Assembly: GCA_002869855.2 (NCBI GenBank)
Contig: NEWQ02000014.1
Coordinates: 1 to 60,041, forward strand
Length of the DNA stretch: 60,041 bases
From: Nitrospira sp. CG24D
GTDB lineage: Bacteria > Nitrospirota > Nitrospiria > Nitrospirales > Nitrospiraceae
Reading direction: 5' to 3'
Shown here: positions 8,717 through 16,295 of the stretch, in pieces
Layout of the letters: the number at the start of each line of letters is the position of its first letter
Numbering within the stretch: position 1 is the stretch's first letter
Position numbers and translations under genes: made by a program
Notes under the pieces: generated by a model
The model's database searches: none
Seen by the model: the letters and a program-made list of their open reading frames with translations, nothing else
What the model was told of the DNA's origin: nothing

Positions 8717-9589
8717 ATGAGAGTTCGAAGGATGAGTGCTGCGACGGTGGGCGGCTGTGTGTTGGTCTACACGCTCGCGGCTACCGTGAGCTGTGCCCCG
8801 GTACAAAGTCCGGTTCGAGAGCCGGGAGCGGCTCGGGTGCTGGTCATCGCCACGTCGCCTGCCGTGTCGGAGGCTATGACGCAACTAGGACAGGCGTTCG
8901 AGATGAGCCATCCGGGGGTGCACGTCCGGCTTTCCATCGATACGTCGCTCGATCTTCGACGGACCGTTGCCGCGATGGAGAATCGAGGCAAGTCCTTTAT
9001 TGGATCAGGGCCGATCCACCTTGTCGCGCCGGGTGGCGATGAGGTCATCACGCGCATGGAGCAGAAATATTATCTGCTGCCGGAGACGAAAGTCCGGTAT
9101 GCGACGGAACGGCTGGTGCTCGTCGCGCCGGAATCTCTCAGCGAGGCTCCCGAGTCGTTTGAAGCATTGGCCAAGATGTCGACAGTGCGAATCGCGATCG
9201 CCGATCAGAAGACGCGACTAGGTGTGGAAACCAGTCGGCTGCTGTCCGCTTTGGGACTCAACAGTGCGGAGGGGGCCCGCATCGATCTCGCTAACGATCA
9301 GGCGGGGATTCTCGATCATGTATTGAGCGGGCAGGCCGATGTCGGAATCATGTTCGGCCAGGATGCCACGCGATTCCAGCAGCGGGTGCGCATCGTAGCT
9401 ACGGCTCCGACCGGCCTGTACAAGCCGGTTCCGCATTCCATTGGCATGGAGCGGTATTGCCCGGATCGTCCGCTCTGCGAGGAGTTTTTGAGGTTTGTGA
9501 CGAGTCCGGACGGGCAGTCGGTGCTGAAACGGTTGGGGTATGGACCGGGGAAATCGCCCGAATCCCCGGTGCGCGTTCCTATTCTCTAG
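8717..9589 (+). CDS. oxyanion-binding lipoprotein, ModA-like (molybdate locus)
   Basis: 290 residues. A lipoprotein signal ends in a lipobox (TVSC) near residue 27, which would place it on the periplasmic face of the inner membrane. The mature part is a type-2 periplasmic binding fold of the ModA/PstS type: VLVIATSPAVSEAMTQLG at the start, ADQKTRLGVETSRLLSALGL in the middle and GQADVGIMFGQDA later. It follows the regulator by 19 bp and precedes a second, more typical ModA at 12115-12876, so the locus encodes two binding proteins. It may bind molybdate, tungstate or another oxyanion; which one cannot be told from sequence alone. Confidence 0.78.
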   Translation: MRVRRMSAATVGGCVLVYTLAATVSCAPVQSPVREPGAARVLVIATSPAVSEAMTQLGQAFEMSHPGVHVRLSIDTSLDLRRTVAAMENRGKSFIGSGPIHLVAPGGDEVITRMEQKYYLLPETKVRYATERLVLVAPESLSEAPESFEALAKMSTVRIAIADQKTRLGVETSRLLSALGLNSAEGARIDLANDQAGILDHVLSGQADVGIMFGQDATRFQQRVRIVATAPTGLYKPVPHSIGMERYCPDRPLCEEFLRFVTSPDGQSVLKRLGYGPGKSPESPVRVPIL

Positions 9590-9651
9590 GCTGGCGGTAA
9601 GGTCAGATCATCGTCAGCAGCGTCTTCTTTTATATCAACGGAGTGGAGGGT

Positions 9652-10314
9652 ATGCGTCATCAATCCCGTGTCTTCATATATTGGCGGATGGTTCTCTGCG
9701 TAGTTGTCATGGGCTTGTCCTCTTCCTGTGCGCGTCTGCCGTACACCACCAAAGTCGTGCATGAAGACGCTCGCGTGGTCGTCGCGCTTCAACAGGAAGT
9801 TGAGGCCGTGGCCTATTCGCATCCGGCGCAACTGACACCGGGGGAACTGACGAACATCTTGCAGGGTTTCTCTTTCCGGCCCAAGCAGCGCATGCCGTTG
9901 CGCTGGTTTGCGGAAGAAAATCCACCCAAGCCGGTCTTTCGTCCCGATGAATTGGATGGGTTGGTCGGTCGCCTCTCGGAAGGACTCCGTGCTGCGGGGC
10001 CGGGGGAGCGGGTACATTTTGAATTGCGTGCGCCGGGCCTCAATCCCACGGTCCGTCGCGATGTCGTGGGTGGATGGGTGGCGGTCCGTGAACCCTATCT
10101 CTATCTCACGCTTGAATATGTGCATGTGCAGATTCCGACGAGAAAGGCCGATCTCTACGATTATAACTATCCCACCCCGCCGCCACCGCCTGCCGAGTAC
10201 CTGCTGTACTTTGAACCAGGTCGTTTTTGGGCCGTTGATCAGCAGGGCGTTTCGGCGCTGGACTATCGCGCGTTCTTGAACGCGCCGAAAGTCGGATCGT
10301 CTCCGGGGCCGTAA
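9652..10314 (+). CDS. hypothetical lipoprotein of the molybdate locus
   Basis: About 220 residues from the ATG at 9652, which has GGAG eight bases upstream; a GTG three codons earlier is an alternative. The signal ends in a lipobox (LSSSC). I do not recognise the mature domain. It contains an alpha/beta stretch (TPGELTNILQGFSFRP) followed by strands such as GERVHFELRAPGL, and a proline run (PTPPPPP) near the C-terminus. It sits between a binding-protein gene and the porin gene, in the same direction, so it may be an envelope component of the same transport system. Confidence 0.7.
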   Translation: MRHQSRVFIYWRMVLCVVVMGLSSSCARLPYTTKVVHEDARVVVALQQEVEAVAYSHPAQLTPGELTNILQGFSFRPKQRMPLRWFAEENPPKPVFRPDELDGLVGRLSEGLRAAGPGERVHFELRAPGLNPTVRRDVVGGWVAVREPYLYLTLEYVHVQIPTRKADLYDYNYPTPPPPPAEYLLYFEPGRFWAVDQQGVSALDYRAFLNAPKVGSSPGP

Positions 10315-10386
10315 CCATCATTTTCATCGCTGTCGCCGTCATTCATTCTCTATCTTCTATTCGTGTTGCTTGAGGGGATTGTCGCC

Positions 10387-12102
10387 ATGTCGCATCGCGC
10401 TCGATGGTTCGTTGCCGGGGCTCTGATTCTACTGGGGCTGTGCATAAATCCGGCTTGGGCTGCGGATACCGGGAAGCTGGTCGAGAAAGACGGGCGCTAT
10501 GTGTTTGTGGAAAGCATGGATCCGGCCACCAAGCTGTTGCTCCAGCGGGCGGTCAAGCAGGGCACGATTACGCAGGAAGAGTATGACAACGTGGTCAGGG
10601 AGTCGCAGGACAGGACCTATCTGCTGCAGCCCAGCTTCAAGGCCTGGTACGACCGGGGCTTTAACTTCTCGATGAACGATAACGACTTCTTTTTGAAAAT
10701 CCGCGGCCGGTTTGCCACCCGGTTTACCCAGCGCTATCGTAACGACGCCTATCGGGAGTCCGGAGATTCGAAGAACTATCCTGAGCTTCTCGGAGTCTTC
10801 GGCGACTATCGAGCAAGTCGATCCATCAATGAGTCCTCAACGTTCAATTTGAGAACGGCGCGGATTTATTTCATGGGACACCTATTCAATCCTGACTTGA
10901 AGTATTACATGCAGTTAGCCGGTGAGACTGCTGAAAATGCTCAGGCGCCAGGGGCAATCACGATGCTGGATCTCAATGTGACGAGTACTCATATTCCCTG
11001 GCTCAATGTGCAGGTGGGGCAATACAAAGTCTATTTCAACCGGTCGCAGATCAACTCCACCGCCTCGATGCAGTTTGCGAGTCGAGCGCAGGTTATGGAA
11101 GCCTTTACGGCCAGTGGGCTGAACCGGCGTGATGTCGGCATCACGATCATGAACGATGAAGAGATATACCCGGTCAATTACTATTTCGGCGTGTTTAATG
11201 GCTCAGGTCCGCTGGTGAACCGGTTTGTGCAGTTTTCGAGCGAGGAACCTACGGTCGGTTGCCCCGGCGGTCAAACCGGTGGAAATCCTTTTCCATCCCC
11301 GGGCGGTTGTCAGCCTAATCAACGCAATCTCAATGGCAATCTCAGGACCAGCGTCAATCAATTGATGTATGTGGCCAGGCTCCAGGCCAATCTTATGGGG
11401 CGCGCGGGATATGGCGAAGGAGATCTGGCTTATTCGGAAACGCCTCAAATGGCCGTCGGCGGCGGGTATGCCTACAATCCGGCAATCGATACGAGCACCA
11501 ACAATGCCTTTGTTGGTATCGACCTGGCGAATCTGACGGTTCGTCGCGCACTCGCGCAATACGGCAACGGACGGATGTTGGGGCAGGGGGTGGTCGATTT
11601 TTCCACCTGGACGCTGGACTATGCGTTCAAGTACCGTGGATTCTCGTTGCAGGCCGAATACTGGTTCAGAAATGTGATTAGGCATAACAAGGAACTGCCC
11701 TGTATGCAGACGGCGGTGGTCGGAGGGCCTTGTACGGTCTTCGCCCCGGGTCAGTTCGGCAATACAACCGGTTGGTATGTCCAATCGGGGTATTATTTGA
11801 TCCCGCGGAAAGTCGAAGTGGCCGCGCGGTATGCCTGGTGGGATCCCGACACCAGGTCGGGCGGAGATCTCATCAAGCAAGTTGATCTGTCGTTGAACTG
11901 GTTCCTGAACGGAACCTACGATCACCAGATCATGGTGACCTATAGCAATATTGCGATGGGGCAAGGGGGATTTGCGATCGGGCGCAGCGCGCCGCTGCCG
12001 GCTGTCGGAGCCACGTTCCCGTCTGGAACAGTACCCCTCGACGCACGTGCGGGCACGTTGATCGAGAACGCCATTCGCGTCCAATATCAAATATTCTTTT
12101 AA
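10387..12102 (+). CDS. phosphate-selective porin O/P-like outer-membrane porin
   Basis: 571 residues from the ATG at 10387, with GAGGGG nine bases upstream and a signal peptide ending in PAWA/AD near residue 27. The N-terminus has the short helical segment typical of OprO/OprP relatives (LLLQRAVKQGTITQEEYDNV). The body is a long series of amphipathic strands (KIRGRFATRFTQRY, NLRTARIYFMGHLF, WLNVQVGQYKVYF) and it ends in a terminal phenylalanine (YQIFF), the usual signal for outer-membrane assembly. OprO/P porins favour oxyanions. Its place 12 bp before modA suggests it passes molybdate or another oxyanion into the periplasm. Confidence 0.85.
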   Translation: MSHRARWFVAGALILLGLCINPAWAADTGKLVEKDGRYVFVESMDPATKLLLQRAVKQGTITQEEYDNVVRESQDRTYLLQPSFKAWYDRGFNFSMNDNDFFLKIRGRFATRFTQRYRNDAYRESGDSKNYPELLGVFGDYRASRSINESSTFNLRTARIYFMGHLFNPDLKYYMQLAGETAENAQAPGAITMLDLNVTSTHIPWLNVQVGQYKVYFNRSQINSTASMQFASRAQVMEAFTASGLNRRDVGITIMNDEEIYPVNYYFGVFNGSGPLVNRFVQFSSEEPTVGCPGGQTGGNPFPSPGGCQPNQRNLNGNLRTSVNQLMYVARLQANLMGRAGYGEGDLAYSETPQMAVGGGYAYNPAIDTSTNNAFVGIDLANLTVRRALAQYGNGRMLGQGVVDFSTWTLDYAFKYRGFSLQAEYWFRNVIRHNKELPCMQTAVVGGPCTVFAPGQFGNTTGWYVQSGYYLIPRKVEVAARYAWWDPDTRSGGDLIKQVDLSLNWFLNGTYDHQIMVTYSNIAMGQGGFAIGRSAPLPAVGATFPSGTVPLDARAGTLIENAIRVQYQIFF

Positions 12103-12114
12103 GGAGTCCGCGCC

Positions 12115-12876
12115 ATGCTTCGAATCATCGCTCTTATCTGGGCACTCATTTTCGCAGGTGCGAACCAGGCCGGTGCAGAAGAGATTACCATTGCGGCGGC
12201 CTCGGATCTGAATTTCGCGTTCAAGGAACTCGTCGTCGAGTATGAAAAGACCACGGGCAACCATGTGAAGCTGTCGTTAGGATCATCGGGAAACTTTTAT
12301 GCGCAGATTCAGAACGGCGCGCCCTTCGATCTCTATTTCTCCGCCGATATCGGGTACCCCAGGAAGCTGGAAGAAGCCGGGCTCGCCGTGTCAGGATCGC
12401 TCTATCGATACGCGGTGGGACGAATCGTCTTGTGGGCCGGTACCGCGTCGCGCCTTGATGTGTCTAAGGGATTTGATGTCTTGCGGGAGCCTGGTATCAG
12501 GAAGATTGCGATTGCGAATCCCAAACATGCTCCGTATGGTCGCGCGGCGGTGGCGGCGATGGAATCGTTCAAGGTCTATGAATCGGTCAAAGACAAACTG
12601 ATCCTTGGGGAGAATATTTCGCAAACCGCGCAGTTCATCGAATCCGGGGCCTGCGAGATCGGGGTCATCGCCCTGTCGCTGGCCGTGGCGCCTGCTATGA
12701 GCGGGAAAGGCGTATACTGGGAAATTCCGGTTGAGGCCTATCCTTCGCTGGAGCAGGGAGCGGTGATTTTGAAACAATCCAAGAATCAGGAGGCGGCGCG
12801 GCGTTTCCTGGACTTTCTACAAAGCTCGCAGGGGCAAGACATCATGAGGCGATATGGATTTACGTTGCCGAAGTAA
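12115..12876 (+). CDS. modA: molybdate ABC transporter substrate-binding protein
   Basis: 253 residues with a signal peptide (about 20 residues, ending near AGA/EE). The ModA pattern is clear: ITIAAASDLNFAFKEL, KLSLGSSGNFYAQIQNGAPFD, ANPKHAPYGRAAVAAM, and ALSLAVAP toward the end. The protein captures molybdate in the periplasm and delivers it to ModB/ModC. AAGGAG precedes the ATG and the porin stop is 12 bp upstream. A small lipoprotein gene starts inside its last 23 bases, and modB and modC follow. Molybdenum is needed for molybdopterin enzymes such as nitrite oxidoreductase. Confidence 0.93.
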   Translation: MLRIIALIWALIFAGANQAGAEEITIAAASDLNFAFKELVVEYEKTTGNHVKLSLGSSGNFYAQIQNGAPFDLYFSADIGYPRKLEEAGLAVSGSLYRYAVGRIVLWAGTASRLDVSKGFDVLREPGIRKIAIANPKHAPYGRAAVAAMESFKVYESVKDKLILGENISQTAQFIESGACEIGVIALSLAVAPAMSGKGVYWEIPVEAYPSLEQGAVILKQSKNQEAARRFLDFLQSSQGQDIMRRYGFTLPK

Positions 12877-13183
12877 TGCGGTTCATGCGGTGTTGGCTGT
12901 GGCGCTGCTGTGTGCCACCGCCGGATGTTCCGATGCGGTTACGCTGGTCAAAGAGACGGCGACAAGCGGCGTCGTGACCTACCTCTTCAAAGAAGAGCGC
13001 GGCGGGCCGATGGGGTCGCCCCATCGGAAGGGCGCACTGAAGGTGATGGAGAAGAAGTGCCCGTCCGGGTATGTCCTGCTGAAGGAAGGTGAAGTGCAAG
13101 GATACGGCAGCATGTCCAGCGTGGAAGGGCAGGAGGGAGAGGCGACCGGCCGGCGCTGGGGGATGCAGTTCATATGCAAGTAG
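12854..13183 (+). CDS. small hypothetical lipoprotein overlapping modA
   Basis: 109 residues. The ATG at 12854 lies inside the 3' end of modA (23-bp overlap, different frame). The signal ends in a lipobox (ATAGC) near residue 25. The mature part contains the dipeptide-rich stretch EERGGPMGSP and a CPSGYVLLKEGEVQGYG segment with a second cysteine at the C-terminus. I do not recognise the family. The conserved-looking lipobox and its position between modA and modB argue that it is real, and it may be an accessory to the transporter. Confidence 0.65.
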   Translation: MDLRCRSNAVHAVLAVALLCATAGCSDAVTLVKETATSGVVTYLFKEERGGPMGSPHRKGALKVMEKKCPSGYVLLKEGEVQGYGSMSSVEGQEGEATGRRWGMQFICK

Positions 13184-13196
13184 GACGCTCCCTTAG

Positions 13197-13871
13197 ATGA
13201 ACTGGATCGCGATCTGGGTCACCTTCAAATTAGCGAGCCTCACGGCCGCCGCGTTGTTGGTGATTGGACTCCCGATTGCCTATTGGCTGGCCTATTCCAC
13301 CTGGCGATGGAAATTTGTCGTCGAATCGATCGTCGCGTTGCCGCTGGTCTTGCCGCCGACCGTGCTTGGTTTCTACATTCTGGTGGCCATCGGCCCGCAT
13401 AGCCCGATCGGCCGGTTCTATGCAGATCTTGTCGGTCATCCGTTGCCCTTCACCTTTGAAGGTCTCCTCCTCGCGTCGATCTTGTACAGCCTTCCCTTTG
13501 CCGTCCAACCGTTTGCTACCGCGTTCGAGCAGGTCGATCGGAAATTGATCGAAGCCTCGTGGACCTTGGGTCTGTCGAAGGTGAGGACGTTCTTCAAGCT
13601 CATTCTGCCGTTGTCGACGGCGGGACTCATTACCGGCGCGGTCTTGAGTTTCGCCCATACGTTGGGAGAGTTTGGGGTGGTGCTGATGGTGGGCGGCAAT
13701 ATCGAAGGAGTCACGCGCACCGTCTCGATCGATATCTATGATGAGGTGCAGGCGCTCAATTACGCCGGGGCGGCAAAGACCGCTGCGTTCCTCCTCGTGA
13801 TTTCCTATCTCGTTCTGTTGCTGGTCTATGCCATGAATCGAAAGGTCTGGGCGGTATGGCCGCAGAAATAA
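13197..13871 (+). CDS. modB: molybdate ABC transporter permease
   Basis: 224 residues with five to six transmembrane helices. The inner-membrane permease motif (EAA loop) is seen as QVDRKLIEASWTLGLSK with the conserved glycine near residue 125, and the N-terminal MetI-like region has LPLVLPPTVLGFY. It forms the translocation channel that works with ModA and ModC. It starts 13 bp after the small lipoprotein gene and its 3' end overlaps modC by 16 bases, so the genes are surely co-transcribed. Confidence 0.94.
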   Translation: MNWIAIWVTFKLASLTAAALLVIGLPIAYWLAYSTWRWKFVVESIVALPLVLPPTVLGFYILVAIGPHSPIGRFYADLVGHPLPFTFEGLLLASILYSLPFAVQPFATAFEQVDRKLIEASWTLGLSKVRTFFKLILPLSTAGLITGAVLSFAHTLGEFGVVLMVGGNIEGVTRTVSIDIYDEVQALNYAGAAKTAAFLLVISYLVLLLVYAMNRKVWAVWPQK

Positions 13872-14944
13872 TCGTCGAGGTGACGAAGACCTTTTCCGGA
13901 AGAACACCCATTCGCGCCGGCTTTCGTTATCCGGTTGAGGCCTCGACCGTGTTGATCCTGTTTGGTCCGTCCGGGTCCGGCAAGACGACGATTCTGCGTT
14001 CGGTGGCAGGTCTGGAGTGGCCGGAGGAAGGGACGATTCAGTTTGTCTCCAGAGTCTGGCTGGATACGCGCTCGCGCATCAAAGTATCGCCGCAAGAGCG
14101 GCATATCAGCTATATGGCGCAGGACTATGCGTTGTTCCCCAATTATTCCGTAGCCGGGAACATTGCCTATGGATTGGGAGAGCTCACGCTTGTCGAGCGA
14201 CAGAAGCGGGTGCAGGAAATGGTGGAGCTGTTTCATCTGACCGGGCTTGAGGATGCCAAGCCGCGTGAGCTGTCCGGTGGGCAGCAGCAACGCGTGGCGC
14301 TGGCTCGAGCGGTGGCGCCCCGGCCGCAGTTGCTATTGCTGGATGAACCGCTCTCTGCGTTGGATGCGCCCACGCGCGCACAACTGCGTGGAGAACTGAG
14401 AGGGTTGCTGAAGCAATTGGCGCTCCCTTCAATTATTGTCACGCACGATTGGGCCGAAGCCCTGACGCTGGGCGATGTCATGGCCGTGATGCATGAGGGG
14501 GCTATTCTACAGGTGGGAGCACCCCAAGAAGTATTCAGCCGGCCGGCTAATGCGGATGTCGCGCGAGTCGTCGGCGTTGAAACGGTGGTGCAGGGGACGT
14601 TGATCGAGGCGCGCGAAGGGCTGGCGACGGTGCGAGTGGGGGAAATTTCCCTGACGGCGGTGGCCGTCGAGAACGTCGGTTCCGACGTGTTCGTTTGTAT
14701 CAGGGCCGAAGATGTGACGCTCGAACCGGCAGGCGCCGGGCTCACCAGCGCGCGCAATCATCTCGTAGGTACGGTGAGCGCCATCACTTCGCTCGGTGCG
14801 CTGGCGCGGGTCACGATCGAATGTGGGTTTCCTCTCGTTGCAGTCATTACGCGGTCGGCTCTCACGGAGCTTGGATTGACCGTTGGCGCATCAGTCCGAG
14901 CGTCTTTTAAAGCCGGTTCCGCGCATCTGATTTCGCGTCAGTGA
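13856..14944 (+). CDS. modC: molybdate ABC transporter ATP-binding protein
   Basis: 362 residues. Walker A GPSGSGKTT, Q-loop MAQDYALFPNYSV, ABC signature LSGGQQQRVALARA, Walker B LLLLDEPLSALDA and switch His in IIVTHDWAEAL are all present. A C-terminal TOBE-like domain (from about residue 290; FVCIRAEDVTLEP) is the usual molybdate-sensing extension of ModC. The protein powers uptake through ModB. It starts inside the modB 3' end and is the last gene of the molybdate unit. Confidence 0.94.
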   Translation: MAAEIIVEVTKTFSGRTPIRAGFRYPVEASTVLILFGPSGSGKTTILRSVAGLEWPEEGTIQFVSRVWLDTRSRIKVSPQERHISYMAQDYALFPNYSVAGNIAYGLGELTLVERQKRVQEMVELFHLTGLEDAKPRELSGGQQQRVALARAVAPRPQLLLLDEPLSALDAPTRAQLRGELRGLLKQLALPSIIVTHDWAEALTLGDVMAVMHEGAILQVGAPQEVFSRPANADVARVVGVETVVQGTLIEAREGLATVRVGEISLTAVAVENVGSDVFVCIRAEDVTLEPAGAGLTSARNHLVGTVSAITSLGALARVTIECGFPLVAVITRSALTELGLTVGASVRASFKAGSAHLISRQ

Positions 14945-15282
14945 CGGGACTCTTCCACTCTCATTTATCCTCCTTGTCGATCTCCCCAGCTTCTGTGGAT
15001 AAGTCTGTTCACAACATTGCCTTTGCTGCCTGATGGGCTTGAATCCACCATTCAGCTGACAACTTGCCTAGTTTTTAGTCATTGAATCAGGACGTCGGCC
15101 TACCACTAGATGTTGGGTCTTTCAGCCGACTTGTCTGAAAATCATCCAATCCTGGATTAGAGTCTGAAATCTTGTGGCGGCCTACGCCTATTGCTGCCAT
15201 TGGCGCGTGAGTTATGCACAGGAGGCTCAAATTTCTGAGGGAAATGCCTCGATTTTCCTGCTTGACAGCGGTGATTCTTCTG
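14945..15282. other. intergenic region with two DnaA-box-like 9-mers
   Basis: About 340 bp without a gene between modC and the LexA-like gene. TGTGGATAA at 14994-15002 is a perfect DnaA box on the minus strand, and TTATGCACA at 15212-15220 fits the TTATNCACA consensus. No run of boxes, AT-rich unwinding element or dnaA gene is nearby, so this is not called an origin. A -35-like TTGACA at 15262-15267 serves the next gene. I see no clear terminator for modC. Confidence 0.35.
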
Positions 15283-15299
15283 TGTAACCATTGGTTACA
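15262..15299 (+). promoter_or_regulatory. promoter with overlapping 17-bp palindromic operator
   Basis: TTGACA (15262-15267) is followed after 17 bp by a weak -10 (TAACCA, 15285-15290). A perfect palindrome, TGTAACCA-T-TGGTTACA (15283-15299), covers the -10 and the expected start of transcription and ends three bases before the ATG at 15302. There is no Shine-Dalgarno. The arrangement fits an operator for autorepression by the LexA-like protein encoded immediately downstream. Confidence 0.65.
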
Positions 15300-15301
15300 T
15301 C

Positions 15302-15847
15302 ATGAAATCGAATGATCTGAAGCGGATTCGAGAAGGATTAGGGCTGACGCAGCAGCAATTGGCTGAGGCGTTGAGCACGACCCGTGTGTCGGTGGCGCGT
15401 TACGAAGCGGGGATGCGACGGATTCCCGGCATGGTGCATGTGGCGTTAGAGCAGCTTCAGCGCCGAGCCGAAATTCCCATGGCGGGAATTGTGGCGGCCG
15501 GGTCTCCGATAGAGCCCGTGCCGCAGTCCGATCTCGTCGATGTCCCGCCGAGCATGTTGCGCGGGGGCGATACCTTTGCGCTGCGCGTGAAAGGGGAGTC
15601 GATGAAAGATGACGGCATTCTACCCGGTGATCTGGTGATCGTGCGCAAGCAGGAGCATGCCCGCAACGGACAGACCGTCGTTGCTCTGGTGAATCAGGAA
15701 GCGACGATCAAAACCTATTTTAAGAAAGAGACGCATATCGAACTGCATCCGGCCAATGCGGCGATGCAACCGATCATGGTCGGGCCGAACGATCAGTTCC
15801 ATATTGAAGGACTGTTGATCGGCGTGATTCGGCATTGTGCGATTTAG
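15302..15847 (+). CDS. LexA-like XRE/S24 autoproteolytic repressor
   Basis: 181 residues. The N-terminus is an XRE helix-turn-helix (LKRIREGLGLTQQQLAEAL ... STTRVSVARYEAG), not the winged helix of classical LexA. The C-terminus is an S24 peptidase: self-cleavage site AlaGly in IVAAGSP (about residue 65), catalytic Ser in VKGESMKDDG and catalytic Lys in QEATIKTYF. Such proteins are cleaved when activated RecA accumulates after DNA damage. It is the first gene of a tightly packed unit that includes a RecA-fold protein and a family B polymerase, which suggests a damage-inducible cassette. A palindrome overlaps its own promoter. Confidence 0.9.
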   Translation: MKSNDLKRIREGLGLTQQQLAEALSTTRVSVARYEAGMRRIPGMVHVALEQLQRRAEIPMAGIVAAGSPIEPVPQSDLVDVPPSMLRGGDTFALRVKGESMKDDGILPGDLVIVRKQEHARNGQTVVALVNQEATIKTYFKKETHIELHPANAAMQPIMVGPNDQFHIEGLLIGVIRHCAI

Positions 15848-15866
15848 TTCAACCAAGGAGGGGACC

Positions 15867-16115
15867 ATGCTGACAGACGGACGAATGCTGGTGACGGAGC
15901 GGTTAGTCTCTCTTGAGCGGACGATTGATTCATTGAACGGGCAGCTTCGGGAAGTGCGATGGGAACTCGGGCATGCGAAGGCGGAGCCGTTGCCGATCAG
16001 GTTGTGGCGCAATCTGGTGGGGAGCAGATCCGAACAGGAATATATGTCGACGGTGTGTAATCGCAACGTGCGCCCGAACACAAAGGTGGTGTCTCATGGT
16101 GGCTCAAGAGCGTAA
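15867..16115 (+). CDS. small hypothetical protein of the LexA/PolB cassette
   Basis: 82 residues from the ATG at 15867, with a strong AAGGAGG six bases upstream. The first 40 residues are amphipathic and could form a coiled coil (VTERLVSLERTIDSLNGQL); the C-terminus is basic. No family is recognised. It starts 19 bp after the LexA-like stop, and its last 20 bases overlap the next gene, so it belongs to the same unit. Confidence 0.6.
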   Translation: MLTDGRMLVTERLVSLERTIDSLNGQLREVRWELGHAKAEPLPIRLWRNLVGSRSEQEYMSTVCNRNVRPNTKVVSHGGSRA

Positions 16116-16278
16116 TGTTGATCGTGCTGTGATCGGGTCCTGTGCAGACTGTGGCGCGCTCGTCGATCAGCGCATGGCCTGTGTCGATGTCGCCACCCAT
16201 TCGACCGTGGAGCTCTGTGCGACGTGCTGGAATGCCTATCGACAGCGGCAGGTGTTTAGCGCGGGCTGTTGCGGGTAA
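16096..16278 (+). CDS. small four-cysteine (CxxC...CxxC) protein
   Basis: 60 residues from the ATG at 16096 (AAGGTGG nearby). Two CxxC pairs, SCADCG and LCATCW, 23 residues apart, form a likely zinc-binding knuckle, and the protein ends in a cysteine-rich tail (GCCG). It overlaps the preceding gene by 20 bases. No known family is assigned; it may be a nucleic-acid-binding or protein-interaction partner of the cassette. Confidence 0.6.
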   Translation: MVAQERNVDRAVIGSCADCGALVDQRMACVDVATHSTVELCATCWNAYRQRQVFSAGCCG

Positions 16279-16295
16279 CGGAGAGGGAGAGGGAA

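Noticed and set aside
11203..12264. Long minus-strand open frame under the porin
   Set aside because: It is antisense to clear porin strands, rich in Arg and His, and has no domain or ribosome site.
14994..15220. Possible replication origin
   Set aside because: Only two DnaA boxes, no AT-rich unwinding element and no dnaA, dnaN or gidA gene nearby.
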